Shown here: positions 43,879 to 53,333 of the stretch, piece after piece
Numbering within the stretch: position 1 is the first letter of the stretch
How the letters are laid out: every line of letters starts with the position of its first letter
Assembly (NCBI RefSeq): GCF_014651995.1
Contig: NZ_BMXY01000003.1
Location: 284,669-348,668 of the forward strand
Direction of reading: 5' to 3'
DNA from: Cognatilysobacter xinjiangensis
GTDB taxonomy: Bacteria; Pseudomonadota; Gammaproteobacteria; Xanthomonadales; Xanthomonadaceae
DNA: 64,000 nt
Translations under genes and position numbers: made by a program
Notes under the pieces: model-generated
Told to the model about the DNA's origin: nothing
Database searches by the model: none
Seen by the model: only the letters and a program-made list of their open reading frames with translations

Positions 43879-44079
43879 ATGCAGACGATCACCGACACCC
43901 GCTCTTCCACCACCACCGCCAGCGAAACCCGCGAGCCGCGCCGCATGCGCGTGGAAGCCAACGATCTCTACGAGTTCCGCCGCTACCACTACGCCGACGG
44001 CTGGGACGACGACGATGCCGCGCTGGGCTGGGTCGACGCCGAGATCGTGAGCGGCACGCGCCGCCGCACGGTGCATTGA
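43879..44079 (+). CDS. Small hypothetical protein (66 aa), acidic-aromatic centre
   Basis: A 66-residue soluble ORF. The N-terminus is rich in Thr/Ser, then VEANDLYEFRRYHYADGWDD and DDDAALGWVDAEIV, and a basic end. GGGGATGG provides a ribosome site before ATG 43879, so I prefer this over the in-frame ATG at 43822. No family is recognised. It is convergent with zapE. Confidence 0.55.
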   Translation: MQTITDTRSSTTTASETREPRRMRVEANDLYEFRRYHYADGWDDDDAALGWVDAEIVSGTRRRTVH

Positions 44080-44100
44080 GCGCGAGCGTCGCGGCGCTCA
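44077..44100. terminator. Hairpin spanning the two convergent stop codons
   Basis: TGAGCGC (44077-44083) and GCGCTCA (44094-44100) are perfect complements. Each arm begins or ends with the stop codon of one of the two convergent genes. It is short, with no T-tract. Confidence 0.35.
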
Positions 44101-45180
44101 GCCGCGATGCTCGCGCGCGAGGTACTCGGCCGACTGCATCTCGATCAGGCGCGAGGCCGTGCGCTCGAACGCGCCGGCGAGTTTCTCGCCGCGGTACAGC
44201 CCCGTCGGCGCCGCGTCGGCGGTGCAGACCAGGTTGACCTGGCGGTCGTAGACCTCGTCGATGAGATGCACGAAGCGGCGCGCGGGGTCGGCGCGGCCGT
44301 CGTCCAGCCGCGGGATCCCGCCGACGAAGATCGTGTGGTGCTCGGTGGCGATCTCGATGTAGTCGCTGGCCGCGCGCGGGCCTTCGCAGAGCGCGGAAAA
44401 ATCGAACCACGCATGGCCCTCGCAGCGCGCGCGCACGGGGATGTCGCGGCCCTCGATGCGCAGCGGGCCGTGTTCCTTCGGCGCATGGCCGGTGAGTTCG
44501 GCCCAGCGCTGCGCGAGCCAGTCGTCGGACTGCGTATCCAGCGGCGCGCGATATACCGGTGACTTCGTCAGCGCGCGCAGGCGGTAGTCGGTCGCGCTGT
44601 CGAGATACAGCACCACCGTGTTCGCCTCCAGCATCGCGATCGCCGGCAGGAAGCGCTCACGCTGCAGGCCGTCGCGATAGAGATTCTTCGGCTCGGTGTT
44701 CGAGGTGGTAACCAGCGCGACGCCCTCGGCGAACAGGCGCTCGAGCAGGCGGCCGAGCAGCATGGCGTCGCCGATGTCGTTGACGAAGAACTCGTCGAGC
44801 ACCAGCACGCGCAGGGTCCGCCGCCACTCCTTGGCGATGATCGCCAGCGGATCGCTCGCGCCGGCATGCGCGCGCAGCGCGTCGTGCACTTCGCGCATGA
44901 AGCGGTGGAAGTGCGTGCGGCGCTTTTCGGCGAACGGCAGGCCGTCGAATAACAGGTCGATCAGGAAGGTCTTGCCGCGGCCGACGCCGCCCCAGAGGTA
45001 CAGGCCCTTCGGCGCGGGCGCGCGCTTGCCGGCCAGGCGGTCGAGGAAGCCCTGTTTCGGCGGGTCGACCAGCGCGGCATGCAGGCGGTCGAGTTCGGCG
45101 AGCGCGGGGCGCTGCGCCGGATCCGCCTGCCAGTCGCCGCGCGCGACGCCCTCGTCGTAGTGCTGCGAGGGTGTCGTCAC
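44098..45180 (-). CDS. zapE: Cell division ATPase ZapE (AFG1-like)
   Basis: This 360-residue AAA+-type ATPase associates with FtsZ and modulates the division ring in E. coli. Walker A is GGVGRGKT (64-71), Walker B VLVLDEFFVNDIGD, with sensor-like VTTSNTEPKNLYRDGLQRE and HLIDEVYDRQVNLV as in the AFG1 family. It has a GTG start. The GTGA overlap with the upstream alpha/beta-hydrolase gene shows that the two are translationally coupled. Confidence 0.93.
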   Translation of the reverse strand: MTTPSQHYDEGVARGDWQADPAQRPALAELDRLHAALVDPPKQGFLDRLAGKRAPAPKGLYLWGGVGRGKTFLIDLLFDGLPFAEKRRTHFHRFMREVHDALRAHAGASDPLAIIAKEWRRTLRVLVLDEFFVNDIGDAMLLGRLLERLFAEGVALVTTSNTEPKNLYRDGLQRERFLPAIAMLEANTVVLYLDSATDYRLRALTKSPVYRAPLDTQSDDWLAQRWAELTGHAPKEHGPLRIEGRDIPVRARCEGHAWFDFSALCEGPRAASDYIEIATEHHTIFVGGIPRLDDGRADPARRFVHLIDEVYDRQVNLVCTADAAPTGLYRGEKLAGAFERTASRLIEMQSAEYLAREHRG

Positions 45181-45881
45181 GCGGCCGGGTCCAGGCCGGC
45201 GTTGGGCAGCTCGGCGCGCACGCCGTCCTTCACCGCCTGGCGCAGGTCCATCAGCCGGCCGTGGAAGAAGTGGCTGGCACCGGGCATGCGGATGCGGGTG
45301 GCGGGCGCGCGCAGGCGGTCGAGGCCGTCGAGCCAGTCGTGCACGTCCTGCGCGGCCACGATCTCGTCGGCATCGCCCTGGATCACGAACCAGGGGCCGG
45401 TGTAGAGCCCCATGTTGTCAAAGTCCCAGGCGCGGCCGGCCGGCGGGGCGATCGAGAACAGCAGGTCCGGCTGCAGCGCGGCGGCCATGCGCAGCGAGAC
45501 GAAACTGCCGAAGCTGAAGCCGCCCAGCCAGAGCGCGTGGCCGGGCTTCTCGCGGCGCACCCAGTCGACCACCGCACGCAGGTCCTCGGACTCGCCGATG
45601 CCGTTGTCAAAGTCGCCCGCGCTCTTGCCGACGCTGCGGAAGTTGAAGCGCACGGTGGTGGCGCCGAGCTCGCGCAGCGCGCGCGCGGCCATCGTCACCA
45701 CCTTGTTGGTCAGGCTGCCGCCCTCGGTGGAGAGCGGATGGCAGACGATGGCGACGACCTCGCGCGCCGCGACGCCGGGCTCGGGCGTGTCGACCACGGC
45801 CTGGATCGGGCCGGCCGGGCCGTCGAGCATCAGCGGGGCGACGCCGCCGGGCGGCAGTTCGGGGAAGGCGGGGCTGGGCAT
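45177..45881 (-). CDS. Alpha/beta hydrolase (YdhF/YitV-like, COG2945)
   Basis: A 234-residue cytoplasmic alpha/beta hydrolase. VAIVCHPLSTEGGSLTNKVV (oxyanion-hole region), TTVRFNFRSVGKSAG, the elbow GGFSFGSFVS with the Ser nucleophile, QGDADEIV (acid) and GASHFFHGRL (His) follow the COG2945 order. The physiological substrate is not known. It lies directly upstream of zapE on one transcript. Confidence 0.88.
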   Translation of the reverse strand: MPSPAFPELPPGGVAPLMLDGPAGPIQAVVDTPEPGVAAREVVAIVCHPLSTEGGSLTNKVVTMAARALRELGATTVRFNFRSVGKSAGDFDNGIGESEDLRAVVDWVRREKPGHALWLGGFSFGSFVSLRMAAALQPDLLFSIAPPAGRAWDFDNMGLYTGPWFVIQGDADEIVAAQDVHDWLDGLDRLRAPATRIRMPGASHFFHGRLMDLRQAVKDGVRAELPNAGLDPAA

Positions 45882-45914
45882 GCGCGGCAGGATACGGAGC
45901 GGGGCGTGGAAACG

Positions 45915-45940
45915 ACGACGCCGCCCGGAGGCGGCGTCGT
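45915..45940 (-). terminator. Terminator hairpin after cytochrome c5
   Basis: Perfect 11-bp arms (45915-45925 and 45930-45940) have a 4-nt loop, 19 bp past the stop of the cytochrome gene; reading the minus strand, CGTTT follows. Confidence 0.65.
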
Positions 45941-45958
45941 GCGGAGCGGTGCGGGGAG

Positions 45959-46474
45959 TTACTTCAGGTTGGCCAGCATCCAGTCGACGGTGGCGATGAC
46001 CTGCTCGTCGGTGAGCGCCGGGTTGCCGCCCTTGGCCGGCATCACGCCCGCCGTGCCGGTGAAGCCCTCGATCGCGTGCTTGTGCAGCGTATCGGTGCCC
46101 TTGGGCAGGCGCGCGGCCCAGTGGGCGCGGTCCAGCGTCGGTGCGCCGCCGGCGCCCGAGCCGTGGCAGCCCGCGCAGAGCTGGCCGAAGATCACCGAGC
46201 CGTCGGTGGTGCCGCCATAGGCGACCTGCGAGGCGGCCGCGGCCGCGGCGGCCGCAGCGGCGGCGGCCTGCTGGGCAGCGCCGGTCTGGCCCGCGTAGAC
46301 CGCGCCCTGCGGCGCGATGCGCTGCTCGGTGATGCGGTTCATCGCCGGGTCGCGCTCGGCCGGCAGCACGCCGTTGAGGTAGAGCGCGGCGAGGATGAGC
46401 GCGATGGTGACCACCGACAGGAAGCCGATCACCATCGAGAATTTCTTGAGGAACACCAGGTCGTAATTGCGCAC
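45959..46474 (-). CDS. Membrane-anchored cytochrome c5-like protein
   Basis: A 171-residue protein. An N-terminal membrane anchor (about 14-34) is followed by a periplasmic linker with a poly-alanine tract (about twelve Ala near residues 70-82), and one haem site CAGCH near residue 100. A Met ligand is available in AGVMPAKGG, and it ends IATVDWMLANLK. Start: GTG 46474 with AAGGTGG just before it. The short cytochrome c5 fold suggests electron transfer between the bc1 complex and terminal oxidases. Confidence 0.88.
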   Translation of the reverse strand: MRNYDLVFLKKFSMVIGFLSVVTIALILAALYLNGVLPAERDPAMNRITEQRIAPQGAVYAGQTGAAQQAAAAAAAAAAAASQVAYGGTTDGSVIFGQLCAGCHGSGAGGAPTLDRAHWAARLPKGTDTLHKHAIEGFTGTAGVMPAKGGNPALTDEQVIATVDWMLANLK

Positions 46475-46629
46475 GATCCACCTTGTGCGCGCTCTCGCGC
46501 GCGGAGGGAATTTGGGGTCGGGACGGTGGGACGGACCTTGCGTCGCAGCGCCACCGGGCACGGCAGTTTATCACCCGCATCCGCCTGACGGCGCTGTGCG
46601 GGGCCGCGGAACGCGACGCGCGCGGCGGA

Positions 46630-47526
46630 TCAGGACATCGGGTTCGGCGGCGGCACCGGATCGGGCGGCAGCGGAATGAACTCGTCGTGGTCGAGGTCGG
46701 GCAGCTTCATCCGGCCGGCGCGCCAGTCGGCCTTGGCCTGCTCGATGCGCTCCTTGCGCGAGGACACGAAGTTCCACTCGATGAAGCGCGGGCCCACCGG
46801 CTCGCCGGCCAGCAGCATCACCGTGGCCGGCCCGCGCGGGGCGGCCAGCACGCCGGGGCGGCCGCGGCCGAGCAGCGCCATGTGGGTGTCCGGCACCGGC
46901 TGGCCGTCGATCTCGACGTCGCCGCGGGCGACGTAGACGCCGCGCTCGGCGTACTCGGCCGGGACCGTGAAACGCGCGCCGGCATCGAGTTCCAGGTGCA
47001 GATAGGCCAGCGGCGAATGCACCGGCACCGGCGCGGCCAGCCCAAGCGCGCGGCCGGCGATCAGCCGCCCGCGCACGCCGGCCTCGTCGAAGGCGGGCAG
47101 CTCCGCGGCGTCGAAATGCACGAAGCCCGGGTCGGTCTCCTCGTCGGCCTCGGGCAGCGCGAGCCAGGTCTGCAGGCCGTCGAGGCGGTCGCCCTCGCGG
47201 CGGCCCTTCTCGAAGCGCTCGGAATGGGTGATGCCGCGGCCGGCGGTCATCCAGTTGACCTCGCCCGGGCGGATCGGCTGCTCGGAGCCGACGCTGTCGC
47301 GATGCATGATCTCGCCGCTGAGCAGGTAGGTGACCGTCGACAGGCCGATGTGCGGATGCGGGCGCACGTCCACGCTGCGCGGCAGGCCGGGCGCGAAGTC
47401 GGCCGGGCCCATGTGGTCGAAGAAGATGAAGGGCCCGACCATGCGCGCCAGCGGCGCCGGCAGCACGCGGCCGACCTCGAAGCCGCCGAGGTCCTTGCGG
47501 CGGGCGGGAATGACGCGCTCGATCAT
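46630..47526 (-). CDS. Pirin-family protein
   Basis: This 298-residue bicupin protein has the family iron/metal site HPHIGLSTVTYLLSGEIMHRDS with further ligands in GRGITHSE, and the opening ARRKDLGGFEVGRVLP. Bacterial pirins include quercetinases and redox regulators; which applies here cannot be told. GGAG precedes the ATG. It is divergent from the ABC exporter pair. Confidence 0.9.
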   Translation of the reverse strand: MIERVIPARRKDLGGFEVGRVLPAPLARMVGPFIFFDHMGPADFAPGLPRSVDVRPHPHIGLSTVTYLLSGEIMHRDSVGSEQPIRPGEVNWMTAGRGITHSERFEKGRREGDRLDGLQTWLALPEADEETDPGFVHFDAAELPAFDEAGVRGRLIAGRALGLAAPVPVHSPLAYLHLELDAGARFTVPAEYAERGVYVARGDVEIDGQPVPDTHMALLGRGRPGVLAAPRGPATVMLLAGEPVGPRFIEWNFVSSRKERIEQAKADWRAGRMKLPDLDHDEFIPLPPDPVPPPNPMS

Positions 47527-47647
47527 CGCGGCGGCTCCTGCGGGGACGGACGGGCAGGGTAACGCCGGCGTCCGCAACCGCACGCGCGCTGCTGCAACGG
47601 GCCGTTGCGGCGCGCCACAATGGGTCCACCACAGGGGAGTGCGGGAC

Positions 47648-48381
<734 letters not shown>

Positions 48382-48385
<4 letters not shown>

Positions 48386-50124
48386 ACACCGTCCGCGCGC
48401 TGCTGTACCTGGAGGCGACCTCGCTGACCGGCATGCTGCGCCAGCGCCTCAAGCGCCTGCGCCAGCCCAAGTACCTCGTCGGTGCGATCGCCGGCGCTGC
48501 CTACATGTACTGGTTCGTGTTCCGGCACATGCTGGCCGCGCCGCGCACCGGTGCGCGCTTCATGGCCATGCCGGCCGAGCTGACGGGCGTCATCCTGCCG
48601 CTGGCCGCGCTCGCGCTGCTGCTGGTGCTGCTCTACGCCTGGCTGTTTCCGAGCGATCGCGCCGCACTGCGTTTTTCCGAAGCCGAAACCGCGTTCCTGT
48701 TTCCCGCCCCGATCTCGCGCACCGGGCTGATCCACATCAGCGTGCTGCGCGCGCAGCTGGTGCTGTTCGTGTCGGTGTTCCTGCTGTCGCTGCTGCTGCG
48801 ACGCGGGCATGCGGTCGGCATCGGGCCGCTGCAGTACGCGACCGCGCTGTGGCTGATCATCGCCACGCTGCGCCTGCATTTCCTGGGCGCCTCGTTCATG
48901 CGCGAGCGCCTGCTCGACCTCGGCCTGCCGCCGCTGGCAAGGCGCGCCGTCGTCGTCGCCATCGTCGCCGCACTGGCTGTCGCCTGCATCGCCTGGGCGC
49001 GTGCGCATGCGCCGCCGCCGGCAATGGCCGACGGGCGGGCGCTGGCGCGCTACGTCGCCGACACGCTGGGCGGCGGCCCCGCGGCGGCCGTGCTGGCGCC
49101 GCTGCGCTGGCTGCTCGCGCCGCTGTTCGCCGTCGACACCGCCGCGTTCCTGCGCGCGCTGCCGGCCGCGCTGGCGCTGCTGGTGGCGCATTACGCCTGG
49201 GTGGTGCGCGCGCAGGTCTCGTTCGAGGAGGCCTCGATCGCGCTGGCGCGCAAGCGCGCCGAAACGCTGGGCGCCATGCGCGAGGGCCGCATGCGCCTGC
49301 GCGGCGCGCCCAAGCGTGCTCGTCGCGCGGCCTTCGAGCTGTCGCCCCAGGGCCCTGCCGCCACCGCGTTCCTGTGGAAGGGCCTGATTGCCGCCGGTCC
49401 GTTCTGGCGCCCGCGCAATGCGCTGATCGCCGCGGTGCTGGTGTTCGTCGCGAGCACCTGGCTGGCCGGAAGCCCGTTCGGCGCAACGCTGCTGCAGCCG
49501 TTCGGTTACCTGTTCCTGGGCATCGCGGCGTGGAGCGCGTTCGTCGGGCCGATGCTGGTGCAGGGCGGCCTGCGGCAGACGCTCGACCATCTCGACGTGC
49601 TGCGCGCGATGCCGCTGCGCGGCTGGCAGATCGCGCTGGGGCAGTTGCTGACGCCGATCGCGATGCTGGTGGCCGCGCAGTGGCTGCTGCTGTTCGCCGC
49701 GGCCTGCCTGCTGTGGCGCGCGCCGGGCGGCGGCTGGCTGACGCCGGGGCTCGTCGCCTCGGCGGGCGTCGCCGTGGTCCTGCTCGCGCCGCTGGTGTGT
49801 GCGCTGATGCTCTGCGTACCGTTCGCCGGCCTGCTGCTGTTCCCGGGCTGGTCCAGCGGCGGGCGTGGCGGCGGCATCGACGTGATGGGCCAGCGCCTGA
49901 TCTTCGGCGGCGTCTACCTGCTCGCGCTCGCGGTGTCGCTGGTGCCCGCGTCGATTGTCGCCGGCGCGCTGCTGTTCGCCGTGCGCCTCGTCGCCGAGTG
50001 GCCGCTCGCGATCGTCGTCGCCGCGGTCGGCGCCACCGCGGTGCTGGCCGCGGAGGTCGCGCTGCTGGTGCGCTGGCTGGGCGCGCGCATCGAGCGCTTC
50101 GACGTATCGACCGAACTGCGCTGA
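48382..50124 (+). CDS. ABC exporter permease (putative ABC_export family)
   Basis: A 580-residue membrane protein with about 12-14 hydrophobic segments, twice the size of ordinary ABC-2 permeases. Features include ALRFSEAETAFLFPAPISR early on and the cytoplasmic loop with RMRLRGAPKRARRAAFELS (about 305-325). The motif SEAEtAFLFPAPisR is typical of the PF16962-like putative ABC exporters. It acts with the ATPase encoded just upstream. Confidence 0.82.
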
Positions 50125-50133
50125 GGCGCGGCC

Positions 50134-51021
50134 TCAGCCGCCGAGGCCGTCGTCCAGCCGTGCGCGCGTGAGCGCCGGCGACGACTGCCGCGGCCAGTCG
50201 CGATCGTTCGCCACCTGCGCATCGACGCGGCTCGCCTCCAGCGCATCGAAATCGAGTTCGCCGATCGCCCACGCCGCGTTGCCGCGCGTGCGCGCCACGA
50301 TGCCGTCGGCCGGCAGGCCGCGGTCCATCGGCGCGTACAGCGTGGCCTCGCCGGTATTGACGTCGAGCGCCGGGCTCCACGGCGCCTCGCCCGCGGTGAC
50401 CGACTGCGCGACGAACGCGCGGTTCTCCAGCGCGCGCGCCAGGCAGCCGACCTCGACGCGACGCGCGCCGGCCTCGGTATCGGTGCAGCTGGGCACCAGC
50501 AGCAGACGCGCGCCAGCCTCGCACTGCGCGCGCACCGGCAGCGGGAACTCGCTGTCGTAGCAGACCGCGATGCCGGCGCGCACGCCGTCGACATCGAGCA
50601 CGCGCAGCGCGTCGCCGCCGTCGATCAGGCCGGTGTGCTTCTCGAACGCGGTGAGCTGCAGCTTGTCCTGGAAGCCGTGGCGGCCGTCCGGCGCGAACCA
50701 GTACGCGCGGTTGCGATAGCGCCCGCCGACGTCGACCAGGAACGTGCCGGCCTGCACGACGAGATCGAACTCGCGCGACAGCCCCGCGAACAGCGCGAGC
50801 CAGGCCTCGCGATGGATCTGGATGGCGGCGAGCGAGGCCAGCAGGTCGGCCTGCACGGCATCGTCGAACGTCGACGCGAGTTCCAATGCGAGGTACTCGG
50901 GCAGCACCGCGATGCGCGCACCGGCGCGTGCGGCCTCGCCGAGCAGCGCGCGCTGGCGCGCCGCGAAGGCGTAGAAGTCGGCCGGCCGGCCGATCACGTA
51001 TTTCGCGACGGCGACCTTCAT
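50134..51021 (-). CDS. Carbon-nitrogen hydrolase (nitrilase superfamily)
   Basis: A 295-residue cytoplasmic amidohydrolase with the intact catalytic triad Glu42 (LPEYLALE), Lys120 (DKLQLTAFEK) and Cys154 (GIAVCYDSEFP). Branch assignment is uncertain; the closest layout is the group often fused behind an N-terminal GNAT domain. Here the GNAT is a separate gene whose stop overlaps this ATG (ATGA), so the two products probably work together. Confidence 0.9.
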   Translation of the reverse strand: MKVAVAKYVIGRPADFYAFAARQRALLGEAARAGARIAVLPEYLALELASTFDDAVQADLLASLAAIQIHREAWLALFAGLSREFDLVVQAGTFLVDVGGRYRNRAYWFAPDGRHGFQDKLQLTAFEKHTGLIDGGDALRVLDVDGVRAGIAVCYDSEFPLPVRAQCEAGARLLLVPSCTDTEAGARRVEVGCLARALENRAFVAQSVTAGEAPWSPALDVNTGEATLYAPMDRGLPADGIVARTRGNAAWAIGELDFDALEASRVDAQVANDRDWPRQSSPALTRARLDDGLGG

Positions 51022-51623
51022 CGCGTGGCCTCCAATGGGCGCAGCCAGAAGGTCAGCGGCTTCTCGCTGTCCTGCGCTTCGCCGATCTCCTTCCACGCCA
51101 GCCGCATGGTCATGGCGGGCTGGCGCACGTAACCGCGGCGCTGCCAGAACGCGTCGTTGTCGCGATGGCCGGCGGGGCGGCGCGGATCGGCTGCATCCCG
51201 ATGCACAGCGGCGAACGCGGTATGCGTGAAGCCGCCGAGCGTGCGGGCATGCGCTTCGCGCGCATCGAAGAACGCATGGCCGAGGCCGCGCCCGCGGTAC
51301 CCGGGCAGCAGCACCGATTCGCCGCAGTAGAAGACGTGCGCCGCGTCGATGTTCTGCGCTTCGAACGGTGCGCGGAATGCCGGTTCCTCGTCCATCAGCG
51401 GCAGCCCGGTGGACGCGCCGACGATGCGGTCGCCGTCGAACGCGAGCACGAAGAGGCTGTCGGGGCTGCGCGTGTAGGTGGCGAGGTAGCGCGCCTCGTA
51501 GCCGGCATCGCCGTCGTAGAGGTATGGCCAGTCGCGGAAGACGGCGATGCGCAGGCGCGCGACGTCGGCCAGGCGCTCGCCGATGGCCGCGCCGCGCACC
51601 GTCTCGACGCGCAGCCCGCTCAC
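51018..51623 (-). CDS. GNAT-family N-acetyltransferase
   Basis: A 201-residue acetyltransferase with a GTG start. The acetyl-CoA loop is VLLPGYRGRGLGHAFFDARE. The N-terminal segment has RLRIAVFRDWPYLYDGD and YEARYLATYTRSPDS, characteristic of the GNAT domain fused to nitrilases in other bacteria. It overlaps both neighbours (GTGA with the SnoaL-like gene, ATGA with the nitrilase gene). The acceptor is unknown. Confidence 0.88.
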   Translation of the reverse strand: MSGLRVETVRGAAIGERLADVARLRIAVFRDWPYLYDGDAGYEARYLATYTRSPDSLFVLAFDGDRIVGASTGLPLMDEEPAFRAPFEAQNIDAAHVFYCGESVLLPGYRGRGLGHAFFDAREAHARTLGGFTHTAFAAVHRDAADPRRPAGHRDNDAFWQRRGYVRQPAMTMRLAWKEIGEAQDSEKPLTFWLRPLEATR

Positions 51624-52024
51624 GCGCGCTCGACCTGGGCGATCCAGTCGGCGAGGTCGTAGTAGTTGGTGACGCGCGCGATGCGGCCGCCGCGGATGTC
51701 GAAGAAAGCGCCGCCGGGCAGCACGTAGGTCTGCCCGGTCGCGGCGGGCAGGCCGTCGTCGTCGGCCTTGTAGGTGCCGTGCACGACATACTCGGCGGCT
51801 GCGCGCGTGCCGCTGGCGTCGACCATCACCACGATGTCGCGCAGCTGCTCGCTGTAGCAGCGGTCCATGCGCGCGAGGAACTCCGCGAACGTCGCGCGGC
51901 CGACGTGGCGGCCGCCCTGGTTGCGGTCGTGCGCGACGTCGTCGGCGAGCAGCGCGAGCATGGCGTCGCGGTCGCCGCGGTTGAAGGCGTCGTAATAGGC
52001 GTGGATCAGGTCGGTCGGTGACAT
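51620..52024 (-). CDS. SnoaL-like / NTF2-fold protein
   Basis: A 134-residue ketosteroid-isomerase-like protein: DLIHAYYDAFNRGDRDAMLA at the start, later GRATFAEFLARMDRCY, AEYVVHGTYK and RVTNYYDLADWIAQV. The small cone-shaped fold can bind or isomerise varied ligands. It is first in a three-gene coupled operon with GNAT and nitrilase genes, so a small-molecule modification route is plausible (inference). Confidence 0.85.
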   Translation of the reverse strand: MSPTDLIHAYYDAFNRGDRDAMLALLADDVAHDRNQGGRHVGRATFAEFLARMDRCYSEQLRDIVVMVDASGTRAAAEYVVHGTYKADDDGLPAATGQTYVLPGGAFFDIRGGRIARVTNYYDLADWIAQVERA

Positions 52025-52112
52025 GGAACGGGGCTGCGGCGGGGACGCGACAGTCTAGCGAGGGCCCCGTGCGCCGGCGTATGCAGGGCCGTCCCGCAGC
52101 ATTGCATGCACG

Positions 52113-53333
52113 TCAGAAAAACCAGCGCACGCTGGCCTGCAGCTGGGTTTCGCGCTGCCGTGGCGCCAGGCCCTGCGCGCGTCGTTGCGGGCGCGTGCTG
52201 TCGATGTGCAGGGCTTCGGCGGTGACGCGCAGGCGGTCGTTCGGGCGCCAGTTGAGCGCGGCGGTGAACGCGCGTCCGTGCTCGTCGCGCGCGAACGCAC
52301 CGCCGCCGGGCGTCTGTTTCGACTGGAACAGGTCGACGCGCAGCGCCGGCCGCCATGCGCCGTGCTCCCAGCCGGCGAGCAGGTAGCCGGCGGCGAAGCG
52401 CGTGTCGAACTGCAGGCCCGGCATGGGCTCGACCAGCGTGCTGCCGCGCATCAACTGCGCGAGCAGCACGATGTCGCCGACGCGATGCTCGCCCGCTGCG
52501 CTCCAGAAGCGCGTGCGCCAGGCGTAGAGCTCGCGGCCTGCGTAGTCGATCTCGCGCGTGGCGTCGGCCCGGTTGTCGTAGGCGGTGAGCACCACGCGCG
52601 ACTGCGCCGGCGTGCGCCAGTCGACCGTCGCGTACACGCCGGGACGATGGTCCATCTCGATGAACGGGCGGAAGCGCACCGGCGGCGTTCCCTCCACGCT
52701 CGCGGCGATGTCGTCGGGCTGGCGCAGGCTGCCGTCGAGCCCGGCGACGATGTCGTGCATCGCCCAGCCGCGGGTGGCCAGCAGCTCGCCGGCCGGGTCG
52801 TTCTGGACGAACAGCGCGAGGCCCGCGCCGAAGGTGCCGCGCTCGCCGCGATGCTCGACGCGGCCTTCGAGCCCGAGCGTGCGCAGCTCCTCGCCGACCC
52901 AGGTGTTGATCGCCGACGGCGTGAGCGTCCACGGGCTGGTCCAGCCGACCGCGTCGTTCTCCAGCGATACCGGCGGAAAGAACATGCCGGCGCGCAGCGA
53001 CGTTCGCCACGGCGTGGTCGACACCGGCCGCCACCGCACGGACGCGTCGATCAGGTCGAGCGGCCGACGCGCCTCGGGCACGTACTGCGCCTCGGCGGAG
53101 ACGAACAGTTCCGGCGTCGCCTGCCACTGCGCGGCGAGCACGCCGCAGGCGGTGAGGCCGTCGTGGCGTGCATCGGTGCGCGCCTTGCCGTGGCCGCCGT
53201 CGAGCCAGCGGTCATCGTCGCCATCGAAGGCGATCGCGCGCGTCTCGACGAAGCCGTGCAGCTGCACGGACTGCGCGGCCGCCGGCAGCGTCACCGATGC
53301 GAAGGCGAACGCGAGCAGCGGTGCGCGACTCAT
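52113..53333 (-). CDS. Outer-membrane beta-barrel protein, third gene of cupredoxin/EAL operon
   Basis: A 406-residue protein with a signal peptide (to about residue 20) and alternating strands throughout, ending in ASVRWFF with terminal Phe, as expected for a barrel of 16-18 strands. Early VQLHGFVETRAIAF and the aromatic girdles are porin-like. I recognise no named family. The ATG overlaps the stop of the EAL gene (ATGA). It could admit or sense the signal for the periplasmic parts of this operon. Confidence 0.8.
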   Translation of the reverse strand: MSRAPLLAFAFASVTLPAAAQSVQLHGFVETRAIAFDGDDDRWLDGGHGKARTDARHDGLTACGVLAAQWQATPELFVSAEAQYVPEARRPLDLIDASVRWRPVSTTPWRTSLRAGMFFPPVSLENDAVGWTSPWTLTPSAINTWVGEELRTLGLEGRVEHRGERGTFGAGLALFVQNDPAGELLATRGWAMHDIVAGLDGSLRQPDDIAASVEGTPPVRFRPFIEMDHRPGVYATVDWRTPAQSRVVLTAYDNRADATREIDYAGRELYAWRTRFWSAAGEHRVGDIVLLAQLMRGSTLVEPMPGLQFDTRFAAGYLLAGWEHGAWRPALRVDLFQSKQTPGGGAFARDEHGRAFTAALNWRPNDRLRVTAEALHIDSTRPQRRAQGLAPRQRETQLQASVRWFF

